NCBI RefSeq assembly: GCF_036373705.1
Contig: NW_027102661.1
Coordinates: 248,001 to 312,000 of the forward strand
Origin: Amia ocellicauda
Taxonomy: Eukaryota; Chordata; Actinopteri; Amiiformes; Amiidae
Reading direction: 5' to 3'
DNA length: 64,000 bases
The position numbers and the translations under genes were made by a program. Of the stretch, positions 19,359 through 30,437 are shown in pieces. Positions within the stretch are counted from its first letter, which is position 1; every line of letters begins with the position of its first letter. A model generated the notes under the pieces. That model had not been told where the DNA came from. It did no database searches and was given only the letters and a program-made list of their open reading frames with translations.

Positions 19359-20035
19359 CTTCTACACCTTACGGTAGCAACAAATCTAACTACTGCTTTA
19401 CTTTAACAATAATAATGACGGCGACCACGATGACAACAAGAACAACAACAACAAGAACAACAACAACAACATCATCATCATCATCATCGTCAGATTTTAA
19501 TTAAAAGTGGCTACACCAGCGTTTACAATTTCAACCTGTCGACGGACGGACGCTCTGAGTGCATCGATTGCGGGCACTCCAATGAAGAAAAGACACCCAC
19601 CGCCTCCGGGGAACCACGAGGGCAAGCATGACGAAAAGGGCCAGCCCACAGTAGGCTGTTTCCGCCCGGTTTCGAACCGGGGACCTTTCTCGCGTTAGGC
19701 GAACGTGATAACCACTACACTACGGAAACTGACACCGCTGCCTCTTGCTTCAAATGGTTACCGTTAAAGCCTGCTGGTAAAACGGGCTCAGGTGTTTCAG
19801 GTCGGCTAGGCTGTGAGAAGTGCGGCGAAAGGATGCCATTTTCACAGACCTGTTTGGCATTGCTAAAGGGCACATCAGGACACTTCGGAAACTCTTTCAA
19901 AGGCAGGACGCCCTGCGCTCTGACAGTGCCTGCACTTAACCCAACAAGGTGATGCTGAATGGCTTGTTCAAACGGCTGGTGGTCTTCCGTCACCACCAGA
20001 CTATGAGAGCTATACTGCGCCTTCAACTACATAAG
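19359..20035. repeat. tRNA-Val array, block 2
   Basis: Array sequence between copies 1 and 2. It begins inside the spacer (TCTTCTACACCTTACGG), carries a composite AAC/ATC microsatellite at about 19425-19492 and one AAC gene, and ends at CATAAG before copy 2. No protein gene is seen. Confidence 0.85.
19657..19729 (-). tRNA. tRNA-Val: tRNA-Val (AAC)
   Basis: Anticodon AAC, canonical D-arm (TAGTGTAGTGG) and B-box. One base differs at the anticodon-stem/variable-arm border. Confidence 0.83.
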
Positions 20036-20220
20036 AGTAGATAGTAGGGTTTTTTGGGCGCGGCCTATTTTGTTATGACGTATGCCCTAAGCTTATTAAT
20101 ATTCCTACGTCATAATTGGGGGGCGTGATTTTAGGTAGAGTTATTTCCTTAATTATTCCTACGTCATATCCGTCAGAAAGTGTGCACCCATAAAACCCTG
20201 AACAACAAGGCCACCCATAA
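20036..20220 (+). repeat. Left terminal inverted repeat, copy 2
   Basis: Same 185-base repeat as at 4061, with all three TGACGTA-type motifs. Confidence 0.87.
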
Positions 20221-20338
20221 ATACCCCCACCCCTCTGAAGGCAACGCCCCGAAACTCTCCTCTCTATTTAAGAACCCGCGCTTCTTTTAGGCAATACCTC
20301 TTTAATTCTCAGCTTCTGAAACATCCCGCTTCTTCAAC

Positions 20339-20743
20339 ATGTCCAGCGACATCAACATGAAACCCCGCAAGAAACAATCCCGGGCAAGGGTTCCTGTACT
20401 CACCAATTTGAAGATTGAATGCTCCTGGGTGTTGATCTGGGGGGCTCGACGGGGTTACCGCTTTAAAAGGGATCCCAGCTATGTTGGAGTGGAGCTTCTT
20501 GCTTTGGGAGAGAAGGAGGGTACGTTGGAACCTTTTGAGACGGTAATTGAATACTCTTATGAGGACTGGTTGAAGGTGATGGCCTGGAGAGATCTGGGGC
20601 TTGTGGATAAGACTCTAGAAGGCTTGCAAGAGGGTCCAAGAGAATGCGAAATGGAGTCTCCGACTCAGGGTTTTGAAAGGTGTGAATGGGAAAGCTTGCA
20701 GAACTACGACAGACGACGTGTGGGGTTTTGGAGGGGGGTCTGA
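20339..20743 (+). CDS. Early protein 1, short form (copy 2)
   Basis: Open frame of 134 aa, almost identical to 4364-4768 and with the same shortened C-terminus, which links copies 1 and 2 as close relatives. Confidence 0.58.
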   Translation: MSSDINMKPRKKQSRARVPVLTNLKIECSWVLIWGARRGYRFKRDPSYVGVELLALGEKEGTLEPFETVIEYSYEDWLKVMAWRDLGLVDKTLEGLQEGPRECEMESPTQGFERCEWESLQNYDRRRVGFWRGV

Positions 20744-20846
20744 CGGCTCAGGGGCTACTCTCTTCTAAGAGGGCGGTGTGTCGTGACGTAGTGAAGAGAT
20801 AGGATAAAAGGTGCAACAATTCATTCATGGTTTAAAATTAAAGAGA

Positions 20847-21695
20847 ATGTCTTACCCGAAAGCTGCGGACGTCGACAGGCTCTACAGGCCTCTTCAAACC
20901 CGGGATCACCCCTGGTTCTATTCCCCAGATTTTGTATACACTCTGGAACCCTTTGACTGTGGTTACTCTCCAAGACCTCAGACCCCGGTCCCTCAGGACG
21001 AAACAACATGCGGTGCGATGGATGTCCAAATGAGTCTCGGGGATCCCCAGCCTCTGGAGCTCATGGAGGGCCTCGATTTTGCCGAACTGTCTACCGTCTG
21101 TGCGTCTCAGGAGGGGGTCAGTCCAATGGATGGAGAAACACCCCACAAACCACCAGGCTACCCAATGAGCATCGGACTGTCCCGGGGGCGTGATGAAGAC
21201 GCAGGATTTATGCCCGGGGTATGTGACCAAGTAAGCAGAGTGGTTAAAAGCACCCTGGTGTATATTCTGAGTGCTCTCATCGACCGAGCTCTGAAAGAAG
21301 TCTGTCGGGGGTGTGAAGTGAATCACCCCAGTCAGTTGAGACACAGTTGTTTGTTTGAACCAGACCGTTACTATTTCCTGTTCTATTTCAACGTGTTTTA
21401 CAGAAGACTGAACAAACCGTGGCTGAAACCGGCACTAATCAAGGCGCTCTCTTACTCCCACATACATGTCACTGTGGGACAAGTCCAGAAAATCATAGAT
21501 GAGATTTTGCTGGAGCTGAAAAAGGAGCCGTTTATAATAGAGAAACTTGGGCAGCTGCTCAATGACCTGGATGAGCCGAGTAGAAAAACCGCTGGCAAGC
21601 TAAAAGCTTATTTCTTCCGTAAAGAAGTTAAAGCTGGGGGCAGCGACGAAGAATTCGACATCTACGCCACTGATTCAGACTCTGACCTGAACTAA
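20847..21695 (+). CDS. Early protein 2 with Cys/His cluster (copy 2)
   Basis: Open frame of 282 aa, near-identical to the copy 1 protein, with the C-x2-C...HPSQ...H-x-C cluster intact. A TGACGTA motif lies upstream, together with GGGCGG and GGATAAAA. Confidence 0.63.
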   Translation: MSYPKAADVDRLYRPLQTRDHPWFYSPDFVYTLEPFDCGYSPRPQTPVPQDETTCGAMDVQMSLGDPQPLELMEGLDFAELSTVCASQEGVSPMDGETPHKPPGYPMSIGLSRGRDEDAGFMPGVCDQVSRVVKSTLVYILSALIDRALKEVCRGCEVNHPSQLRHSCLFEPDRYYFLFYFNVFYRRLNKPWLKPALIKALSYSHIHVTVGQVQKIIDEILLELKKEPFIIEKLGQLLNDLDEPSRKTAGKLKAYFFRKEVKAGGSDEEFDIYATDSDSDLN

Positions 21696-21707
21696 GGGAC
21701 TTTGAAC

Positions 21708-22100
21708 ATGGGGAATGTTCTGGACTGCTTCTGCAACTGGTTCTGTCATCAACACTCTGCAGCTAACCTGAGAGCGCTATTACACCATGTGCTTGACAGA
21801 AAAGTAGCCAACGCGAGCCTTTTCTCTACAGATTTAACCATCGATGAGGATCAACTTTCAAACCTGGAAAAGTGAATGGCTGCTGTAACAAAGACCGGGG
21901 GGTACGAACACTGGGATGAAGGGCTCAAGGGGGCCAAGAATGATATTAGGCCATTTCATCAACATCTGTATGACCTTTTACTGAGCATGTTTAATACACC
22001 TCTGTTTAATTTTAAAATAGGTCATATTGTTGTTTTATTTACATATGTAACTGAGGTGTGTGCCTACAAGATAAAGAAACAGGTATATTTGTTGATATAG
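21708..22100 (+). pseudogene. Bcl-2-like early gene (copy 2), broken
   Basis: Keeps the MGNVLDCFC start and the BH1-like segment; broken once. Confidence 0.48.
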
Positions 22101-22272
22101 ATCAAGTAACCAATCATCTGATTTCATTTTGTCTGGACCGTAGAAAAAATTGTTGTGTATGTTATACTTTTCACAAATGTCTTAAAAGGGGTATCTGCTC
22201 TCCTGAAGTTGAATAAAAAACCTTGTATAAAAACTTTGCGCATAGTGTGGGTCTGTGTGGTTATTTGACAGA

Positions 22273-23364
22273 ATGACTCGGCAAGCTCCCCAAATGCAGG
22301 AACTATACTACAACCCAGCCAAGATTGGGGGTTTGGCGGGTAAGAAGGGTTTTCAAAGAGGACTCGCTGAGGCCGGAGTGAAGGTTAATGATGTGGTTGT
22401 TTCAGAATGGTTACGGGAACAAGACGCCTATACCTAACATAAACCTCTCAGGATTAACTTTAAAAGAAACCGCGTATATGCAACTGACATAGACTCACAA
22501 TGGCAAATGGATCTAGTCGATATGTCAAATTTATCAAAACATAACAATGGTCACAAATTGATGTTTATGTGTATCGATGTGTTATCAAAATATGCCTGGG
22601 CTCGCATTCTACATAATAAAACAGGTCGGGCGGTGACAAGGGCCTTTGAGGATATATTGTCCCAGGGTCGATGTCCTAAAAAACTGCAGACTGATAAAGG
22701 AAAAGAGTTTCTCAACAGAGAATTTCAGAATCTACTGAAGAGACACAAAATACATCATTTCACCACCGGTAATGAGCTTAGGGCATCGGTATTGGAGAGG
22801 TTTAACCGCACCATAAAGACCAAAATGTGGAGATATTTTACAGCGGTCAACACGTTCAAGTATTTTGATAAAGTTCAGGATTTTATCGATGCTTACAACC
22901 AAGGGTATCACACCAGTATTAAAATGAAGCCTAAAGATGTTGATCAAAGTAATTCTTTTAAGGTCTATAAAAAATTATACGGACCATTTATTAAGAAGGG
23001 AAAAACTACTTATAAGTTCAACATCGGTGATGTGGTTCGCGTTTCAAAGCTAAGGAGTACTTTTGCCAAAGGTTATGAAGAAACATTTTCTGACGAATAT
23101 TTTACAGTTACCGAACAGTTGGCTAGAGACCCACCCGTGTACCGGTTAAAAGACTATGACGGGGAGGATATAGAAGGAACGTTTTACGAAGCCGAGTTAC
23201 AAAAAATTATTGTGGGTAAAGACAGTGTATACAGAGTTGAAAAGATATTAGCTGAAAAAACCCAGAACCGGAAAAAATATGTGTTGATGAAATGGCTTGG
23301 ATGGCCTGAAAAGTTCAATAGTTGGGTCCCGGAACAACAGGTTTGCGATATTCAATCCTTATAA
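22273..23364 (+). pseudogene. Integrase with chromodomain (copy 2), broken
   Basis: Same domain order as 6298-7389; the DDE core and chromodomain are recognisable. Broken about once. Confidence 0.85.
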
Positions 23365-23410
23365 CAACTTGCCCGCGGGTGTGTTGTGGGCATTACTTTC
23401 GATACTCAAG

Positions 23411-24143
23411 ATGGAATCAGGAGGCTTCTACGTGACTCTACCCAGTAACGCCTCTCTCGATATATACCCTAAAAATGAAATATCCAGTTACACGGTACAA
23501 TTTGGAAAATCTATAGATCTAAGGGGGTCGTGGGAAGTGGGGTTGGCGGAAATACAGTATCCTTACACTTGGGCTGTTTTACAAGATAAGGATGCCACCT
23601 TCGCCATTTTTGATGATGTTAAAAAGAGTCAATGGACATTCACGATACAAGGAGGTTATTATGACAATGTGGATAAAATATTAGATGAGATGCATAAACA
23701 GTTCTCAGAAGGCACCCTCAACATCAAGCTATATTACAACCCTATTAAAAACAGAGTGTACAAGGTGTCAAAACCAGGTATTAGCATTCAAACCAGCGGC
23801 CAACTGGGGCGTATATTTGGGATCTATTCTGACACAGAGAGCAGGTTCTCAGAAGTGGTGGGGCGGCTTTTACACTCTTTATGTGTATACGGATATCATA
23901 ACCCACCAGAGGGTCGGGGATAGTTATGTCCCCCTTTTGAGAAATGTACTTATTAAAGGTAAAAGCAATGACATGGTCACAATTACTTATGACAAGCCAC
24001 ACTACGTACCAGTCTCAAAGACCCAATTTGACAACATCACGATCGAAGTAAAATCGGATCAGAATATCAACGTACCCTTCCGCTTCAGTAAAGTTATTGT
24101 CAAACTACATTTTCGACCCCTGAAACAGTTTGTACATTATTAA
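23411..24143 (+). pseudogene. Penton-type minor capsid gene (copy 2), broken
   Basis: Starts at MESGGFYVTLPSN. The stop TAA is one base before the next ATG. Confidence 0.68.
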
Positions 24144-24144
24144 A

Positions 24145-24633
24145 ATGGCTACCTCGAGGGGTTATGTAGATCCTAGCGCCTATGTGGATTATTACAAGAT
24201 GCAAGCCGGGAACGGCTTGCCCGGTTTTGTAGGAGCCCCCACAATGTATGGCGCCGGTCTAGGAGGACTCTTTCATGGTCTCTTTAGAATGGCCGTACCC
24301 CTGCTTAAGAGAGGCTTTGCTATAGCCAGACCCCACTTGAAATCAGCGGCTAAAAATATTGTTAGTGACGTGTTCACCAATGTTATGAACCGGGCAGCTA
24401 GCCATGAGCATCAGGAGGGTTCGGGTCTCATGGTAATGGCGAGGAGGGGGGGTAAAAGAAGAAACAGCATGTGTCCACCAGGGCGACGAAGATCCGTGGC
24501 TAACAAAAAACGAAGAATCTCTCATTCTCCAACATATCGTGGAAACACTCGGAGAAGGAAGCAGCACAAGAAAAAACCTGCAAAAAGAAAGTCTCAAAGA
24601 AAGAAAAATAGAGCCTCAGGATACATCTTTTAA
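24145..24633 (+). CDS. pVI-like membrane-active/basic virion protein (copy 2)
   Basis: Open frame of 162 aa. The N-terminal half is Gly-rich then amphipathic (GLGGLFHGLFRMAVPLLKRG, followed by AIARPHLKSAAKNIVSDVF). This is the pattern of Polinton and adenovirus pVI-like proteins, whose helix disrupts membranes during entry. The C-terminal third is very basic (RRRSVANKKRR, TRRRKQHKKKPAKRKSQRKK), like adenovirus core proteins, and could bind DNA. The ATG is one base after the penton stop and the stop is two bases before the capsid gene. Confidence 0.65.
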   Translation: MATSRGYVDPSAYVDYYKMQAGNGLPGFVGAPTMYGAGLGGLFHGLFRMAVPLLKRGFAIARPHLKSAAKNIVSDVFTNVMNRAASHEHQEGSGLMVMARRGGKRRNSMCPPGRRRSVANKKRRISHSPTYRGNTRRRKQHKKKPAKRKSQRKKNRASGYIF

Positions 24634-24635
24634 AC

Positions 24636-25951
24636 ATGTCTTTTGTCAACAGTCTATCGGAAGAATGCGTCAAATCAGAACTGGATCTGTTTACAGTTCC
24701 ATACACTCAAACGAGTATAGATAAGATCATATATGTAGAGATTCCCCCTCTTTCTGCAATTTCAGACACGGCCCCTCTGGAGTTTTTTATAGCTGGCAAT
24801 GGCGAGGATTATATTGATTTGAATAACACATTTATTTTAATGAACTGTAAAGTGACTGATTAGGATGGCGATGCAATCGAGAAGACGGCCAACGCTGGGG
24901 TCATCAATTAATCAATTACCCGGTGGCCACCATGTTTTCACAGGTGGATGTGACCCTGGGAGATCGGCTCATTAGTCAAAGCAGCAATACTTACCCCTAT
25001 AGAGCCATGATGGAGTGTATCCTTAATTATAGTGAGGAGACCCTAAGCAAACAGTTCAGCCCCGGCCTTCTCTTCAAAGACATCCCGGAAGCTATGGACG
25101 ACAAGGATCCAGAGGGACTCAATAAGGGTTTGCAAAAAAGATCGGCCTCTTCAACAGAAGGGAGGACCTTTGAGCTAATGGGGCATATCCATGCAGACAT
25201 ATTTTTCCAAGAAAAACTCATGCTCAACGGGGTAGACATTAAAATTAAAATGATCCGTAGTAAAAGTGCTTTTTGTCTGATGACCCCTGATACGGAAAAA
25301 TATAAACTGACCATATTATCGGCCTCGCTGTTTGTGAAATAAGTGTCCGTCTCCCCGGCGGTTAAACTAGGACACGCGCTGGCGTTAGTGACGGCAAACG
25401 CCAAGTACCCGATCGAAAGAGTCTATATGAAAGTCCACAGTATCCCCGCAGGGACACGGGTGATGAACCAGGAAAATCTGTTTCTAGGACAGCTCCCAAA
25501 ACAGGTTATTATAGGTCTCGTGGATAATGATGCATTTACCGGGGTTTACAACAAGAACACCTTTAACTTTAAACATTATAACGCGGAATTTATAGCATTG
25601 TACGTCGATGGTGTGCAGGTTCCATCCAGACCTTTTCAACCTGACTTTGAAAACGGCAATGCGGTTCGTGAATATTACAGTCTAGTACTGGCTACGGGTC
25701 GCCATCTCAAGGATCAAACTCTGCTGATCGATCGCCGGGAATACTGCAGCGGTTACACCCTGTATGGTTTCAACCTGACCCCTGACGAAGAGTGTGGACA
25801 ACATATTTCACTGATGAAGACGGGCAATATGCGTTTGGAGATGCGTTTCAAGCAGCCTCTACCACACACTGTAAATATGGTCGTGTATGCTGTGTTTGAC
25901 AACATTATTGAGGTGAATCAGAGGAGAAACGTTCCGTATGATTATTATTAA
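24636..25951 (+). pseudogene. Major capsid protein gene (copy 2), broken
   Basis: Full-length homologue of 8654-9961 by alignment of conserved blocks; broken about three times. Confidence 0.83.
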
Positions 25952-25952
25952 A

Positions 25953-26300
25953 ATGAACACCAGAGAGCTCAACCACATCATGAATGCCCTGGCCGGCTCA
26001 CGGAAACTGTTTCAAGGAGTCTACGCCTGCGATCAGCTGCCTAAATTTAAGATCAAGAATTTACCTGCAATGTACATAATCAACACACACCCTAAAAATA
26101 TGCCCGGAGAACATTGGCTGGCTATTTATCTAAGGGAGGACCACCGTGGTGAATTTTTTGATTCCTATGCAAACCCCCCGGATTTCAGACCTTTCCCTCG
26201 GAAGATCAATAACTTTCTGCTCAACAACTGTCAAGAAACCATTTACAGCGGTCGTCAAGTACAAAGTCTTCAGACCTTCACTTGTGGTCAGCACTGTGTG
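25953..26300 (+). pseudogene. Protease gene, 5' part only (copy 2)
   Basis: Covers the start through the CGQHC region, then runs into tRNA-array sequence. The His and Asp motifs of adenain are visible. Confidence 0.8.
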
Positions 26301-26324
26301 CACTAGCACGCATGCACCGCGGGT

Positions 26325-26397
26325 TGTTTCCGCCCGGTTTCGAACCAGGGACCTTTCGCGTGTGAGGCGAACGTGATAGCCACTACACTACGGAAAC
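26325..26397 (-). tRNA. tRNA-Val: tRNA-Val (CAC)
   Basis: Anticodon CAC with A-box intact; the T-stem has one change (CCCTGG for CCCCGG). Only about 25 bases separate it from the end of element copy 2. Confidence 0.8.
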
Positions 26398-26495
26398 CGA
26401 CCTGTCCTGGTGTTTCGAATGGCTCCCATCGAAGCCGGCTGGTAAAACGCGCACAGGCGTTTCCCGTGGGCCAGCCTGTGAGATAAAGGTTTCTA

Positions 26496-27680
26496 CACTC
26501 ACCTAAAGGATTATTAGGAACACCTGTTCAATAACCAACCAATCATATGGCAGTTGCTTCAATGCATTTAGGGGTGTGGTCCTGGTCAAGACAATCTCCT
26601 GAACTCCAAACTGAAAGTCTGAATGGGAAAGAAAGGTGATTTAAGCAATTTTGAGCGTGGCATGGTTGTTGGTGCCAGACGGGCTGGTCTGAGTATTTCA
26701 CAATCTGCTCAGTTACTGGGATTTTCACGCACAACCATTTCTAGGGTTTACAAAGAATGGTGTGAAAAGGGAAAAACATCCAGTATGCGGCAGTCCTGTG
26801 GGCGAAAATGCCTTGTTGATGCTAGAGGTCAGAGGAGAATGGGCCGACTGATTCAAGCTGATAGAAGAGCAACTTTGACTGAAATAACCACTCGTTACAA
26901 CCGAGGTATGCAGCAAAGCATTTGTGAAGCCACAACACGTACAACCTTGAGGCGGATGGGCTACAACAGCAGAAGACCCCACCGGGTACCACTCATCTCC
27001 ACTACAAATAGGAAAAAGAGGCTACAATTTGCACAAACTCACCAAAATTGGACAGTTGTTGCCTGGTCTGATGAGTCTCGATTTCTGTTGAGACATTCAG
27101 ATGGTAGAGTCAGAATTTGACGTAAACAGAATGAGAACATGGATCCATCATGCCTTGTTACCACTGTGCAGGCTGGTGGTGGTGGTGTAATGGTGTGGGG
27201 GATGTTTTCTTGGCACACTTTAGGCTCCTTAGTGCCAATTGGGCATCGTTTAAATGCCACGGCCTACCTGAGCATTGTTTCTGACCATGTCCATCCCTTT
27301 ATGACCACCATGTACCAATCCTCTGATGGCTACTTCCAGCAGGATAATGCACCATGTCACAAAGGTTGAATCATTTCAAATTGGTTTCTTGAACATGACA
27401 ATGAGTTCACTGTACTAAACTGGCCCCCACAGTCACCAGATCTCAACCCAATAGAGCATCTTTGGGATGTGGTGGAACGGGAGCTTCGTGCCCTGGATGT
27501 GCATCCCACAAATCTCCATCAACTGCAAGATGCTATCCTATCAATATGGGCCAACATTTCTAAAGAATGCTTTCAGCACCTTGTTGAATCAATGCCACGT
27601 AGAATTAAGTCAGTTCTGAAGGCGAAAGGGTGTCAAACATAGTATTAGTATGGTGTTCCTAATAATCCTTTAGGTGAGTG
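26496..27680 (+). mobile_element. Tc1-like DNA transposon
   Basis: A 1,185-bp element with perfect 29-base terminal inverted repeats (26496-26524 and 27652-27680, starting CACTCACCTAAAGG). It is flanked by duplicated TA dinucleotides at 26494-26495 and 27681-27682. The interrupted host text (TTTCTATTTTCACTGACC) is found uninterrupted elsewhere in the array, for example near 3196. One transposase gene lies inside. The perfect terminal repeats and clean target duplication suggest a recent insertion. Confidence 0.95.
26623..27642 (+). pseudogene. Tc1-family transposase, two in-frame stops
   Basis: Reads in one frame for 339 codons, the normal length of Tc1 transposases. The N-terminal paired-like helix-turn-helix region (LSNFERGMVVGARRAGLSIS...TTISRVYKEW) binds the terminal repeats. 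The DDE catalytic set is visible: WSDESRF, QQDNAPCH, and SPDLNPIEHLW with 34 residues between the second Asp and the Glu. Two TGA codons interrupt it: at 27118-27120, where relatives have Trp in RVRIWRKQ, and at 27367-27369, where relatives have Arg after HKG. No frameshift is needed. The element is therefore probably not autonomous. Confidence 0.92.
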
Positions 27681-28144
27681 TATTTTCACTGACCTATTTT
27701 GCATTGCTCAAGGACACATCAGGACACTTTGGAAACTCTTTCAAAGGAAGAACGCCCTGAGCTATGACAAGACTTACACTTACCCCAACAAGGTGATGCT
27801 CAATGGCTTGTTCAAACAGCTGCTGCTCGTCTTGTGCCACCATCAGACAATCACAGAGCTATTGTGCCTTCTACACCTTACGGTAGCTTTACTTTAACAA
27901 TAATAATGACGGCGACCACGACGACAAAAAGAAAAACAAGAACAACAACAACAACAACAAGAACAATAACATCATCATCAGATTTTAATTAAAAGTGGCT
28001 ACACCAGCGTTTACAATTTCAACCTGTCGACGGACGGACGCTCTGAGTCCAACAATTTCGGGAACTCCAATGAAGAAAAGCCACCTACTGCCTCTGGGGA
28101 ACCACGAGGGCAAGCAGGACGAAAAGGGCCGGCCCACAGCAGGC

Positions 28145-28217
28145 TCTTTCCGCCCGGTTTCAAACCGGGGACCTTTCGTGCGTTAGGCGAACGTGATAGC
28201 CACTACACTACGGAAAC
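28145..28217 (-). tRNA. tRNA-Val: tRNA-Val (AAC)
   Basis: Anticodon AAC. Its D-arm (GGCTATCA) is of the type otherwise seen in CAC genes, and the downstream flank is the CAC-type flank. This suggests an exchange between the two gene types inside the tRNA. There are changes in the acceptor end and T-loop (TTTGAAA). Confidence 0.75.
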
Positions 28218-29106
28218 CAACCCGTCCTGGTGTTTCGAATAACTCCTATCGAAGCCGGCTGGTAAAACGCACACAGGCGTTTCCCGTGGGCCAGCCTGTG
28301 AGATAAAGGTTTCTATTTTCACTGACCTATTTTGCATTGCTCAAGGGCACATCAGGACACTTTGGAAACTCTTTCAAAGGAAGAACGCCCTGAGCAATGA
28401 CAAGACTTACACTTACCCCAACAAGGTGATGCTCAATGGCTTGTTCAAACAGCTGCTGCTCGTCTTGTGCCACCATCAGACAATCACAGAGCTATTGTGC
28501 CTTCTGCACCTTACGGTAGCAACAAATCTAACTACTGCTTTACTTTAACATTAATAATGACGGCGACTACGACGACAACAAGAACAACAACAACAACAAC
28601 AACATCAACAAGAACAACAACAACATCATCATCATCATCATCAGATTTTAATTAAAAGTGGCTACACCAGCGTTTACAATTTCAACCTGTCGACGGACGG
28701 ACGCTCTGAGTGCACCGATTTCGGGATACTTCGGAAACTCTTTCAAAGGCAGGACGCCCTGCGATCAGACAGTGCCTGCACTTAGCCCAACAAGGTGATG
28801 CTGAATGGCTTGTTCAAACGGCTGGTGGTCTTCCGTCACCACCAGACTATCAGAGCTATTTTGCGCCTTCAACTACATAAGAGTAACAGCAATGTCACCG
28901 ATCCTGCTACGGTCGTATTGCAACAGCAACGACATGTATCGATTTTAAAAGTGTCAGTTCCAGCGCCTCGCAAAGCTACCCTTCTGCGATCATTTGTTCT
29001 CAAGGTCAGGATTTCTTGCCACTCCGAGGAAGAGAAAACGACGGCCGGCCATGGGGCAGAGAGATGAGGACGGGTAACACGGCACTGGCACGCGTGCACT
29101 GCGGGT

Positions 29107-29179
29107 TGTTTCCGCCCAGTTTCGAACCAGGGACTTCTCGCGTGTGAGGCGAACATGATAGCCACTACACTACAGAAAC
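29107..29179 (-). tRNA. tRNA-Val: tRNA-Val (CAC), diverged
   Basis: Anticodon CAC is readable, but several changes lie in the variable arm, anticodon stem and acceptor stem (CTGTAG for CCGTAG). Possibly a pseudogene. Confidence 0.65.
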
Positions 29180-29745
29180 CAACCTGTCCTGGGGTTTCGA
29201 TTGGCTCCCATCGAAGCAGGCTGGTAAAACGCGCACAGGCGTTTCCCGTGGGCCTGCCTGTGAGATAAAGGTTTCTATTTTCACTGACCTATATTGCATT
29301 GCTCAAGGGCACATCAGGACACTTTGGAAACTCTTTTAAAGGAAGAATGCCCTGAGCTATGACAAGACTTACACTTACCCCAACAAGGTGATGCTCAATG
29401 GCTTGTTCAAACAGCTGCTGCTCGTCTTGTGCCACCATCAGACAATCACAGAGCTATTGTGCCTTCTACACCTTACGGTAGCAACAAATCTAACTACTGC
29501 TTTACTTTAACAATAATAATGACGGCGACCACGATGACAACAAGAACAACAACAACAACATCATCATCATCATCATCATCAGATTTTAATTAAAAGTGGC
29601 TACACCAGCGTTTACAATTTCAACCTGTCGACGGACGGACGCTCTGAGAGCACCGATTTCGGGCACTACAATGAAGAAAAGCTACCCACCGCCTCCGGGG
29701 AACCACGAGGGCAAACAGGACGAAAAGGGCCGGCCCACAGCAGGC

Positions 29746-29818
29746 TGTTTCCGCCCGGTTTCGAACCGGGGACCTTTCGGGTGTTAGGCGAACGTGATAA
29801 CCGCTACACTACGGAAAC
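29746..29818 (-). tRNA. tRNA-Val: tRNA-Val (AAC)
   Basis: Anticodon AAC; B-box and acceptor stem intact; TTTT about 20 bases downstream. Confidence 0.83.
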
Positions 29819-30128
29819 TGACACCGCCGCGTCTTGCTTCAAACGGTTACCGTTGAAGCCTGCTGGTAAAACGGGCTCAGGCATTTCAGGTCGGCTAGAC
29901 TGTGAGATGGCGTCTGAAGTGCCGCGAAAGGATGCCATTTTCACAGACCTGTTTGGCATTGCTAAAGGGCACATCAGGACACTTCGGAAACTCTTTCAAA
30001 GGCAGGACGCCCTGCGCTCTGACAGTGCCTGCACTTAGCCCAACAAGGTGATGCTGAATGGCTTGTTCAAACGGCTGGTGGTCTTCCGTCACCACCAGAC
30101 TATCAGAGCTATACTGCGCCTTCAACTA

Positions 30129-30134
30129 CATAAG
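30129..30134. repeat. Target-site duplication CATAAG, left of copy 3
   Basis: CATAAG here and at 45778-45783 frames copy 3. The six-base length is that of Polintons. The uninterrupted site ACATAAGAGTAACAGC occurs in the array, for example at 46363-46378. Confidence 0.88.
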
Positions 30135-30319
30135 AGTAGATAGTAGGGTTTTTTGGGCGCGGCCTATTTTGTTATGACGTATGCCCTAAGCTTATTAATA
30201 TTCCTACGTCATAATTGGGGGGCGTGATTTTAGGTAGAGTTATTTCCTTAATTATTCCTACGTCATATCCGTCAGAAAGTGTACACCCATAAAACCCTGA
30301 ACATCAAGGCCACCCATAA
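30135..30319 (+). repeat. Left terminal inverted repeat, copy 3
   Basis: Pairs with 45593-45777. TGACGT-type motifs lie at 30175-30181, 30206-30212 and 30259-30265. Confidence 0.92.
30175..30265. promoter_or_regulatory. Three ATF/CREB-like TGACGTA motifs in the terminal repeat
   Basis: One direct TGACGTA and two TACGTCA (its reverse complement) within 91 bases, upstream of the TATTTAA box at 30364. Adenovirus early promoters use ATF sites of this type (TGACGT core). The motif is visible; binding is inferred. Confidence 0.5.
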
Positions 30320-30437
30320 ATACCCCCACCCCTCTGAAGGCAACGCCCCGAAACTCTCCTCTCTATTTAAGAACCCGCGCTGCTTTTAGGCAATACCTCT
30401 TTAATTCTCAGCATCAGAAACATCCCGCTTCTTCAAC

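Larger units (their letters stand above)
20036..26300 (+). mobile_element. Polinton (adintovirus-like) fossil, copy 2, left part
   Basis: It starts with the same terminal repeat and host flank as copy 1. It holds the early genes, integrase, penton, pVI-like protein and major capsid protein, and ends in the protease gene, where array sequence takes over. The leftward gene set is absent. It is broken, with about six breaks in addition to the missing right half. It is nearly identical to copy 1, so it is a young duplicate. Confidence 0.92.
26301..30134. repeat. tRNA-Val array, block 3
   Basis: Begins in the flank of a CAC gene and is interrupted by the Tc1-like element at 26496-27680. It carries four tRNA-Val genes, microsatellites at about 27915-27980, 28567-28642 and 29530-29580, and one unit without the AAC gene (junction near 28728). 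Ends at CATAAG before copy 3. Spacers over 300 bases (27683-28144, 28218-29106, 29180-29745, 29819-30134) hold only array submodules. Confidence 0.85.
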
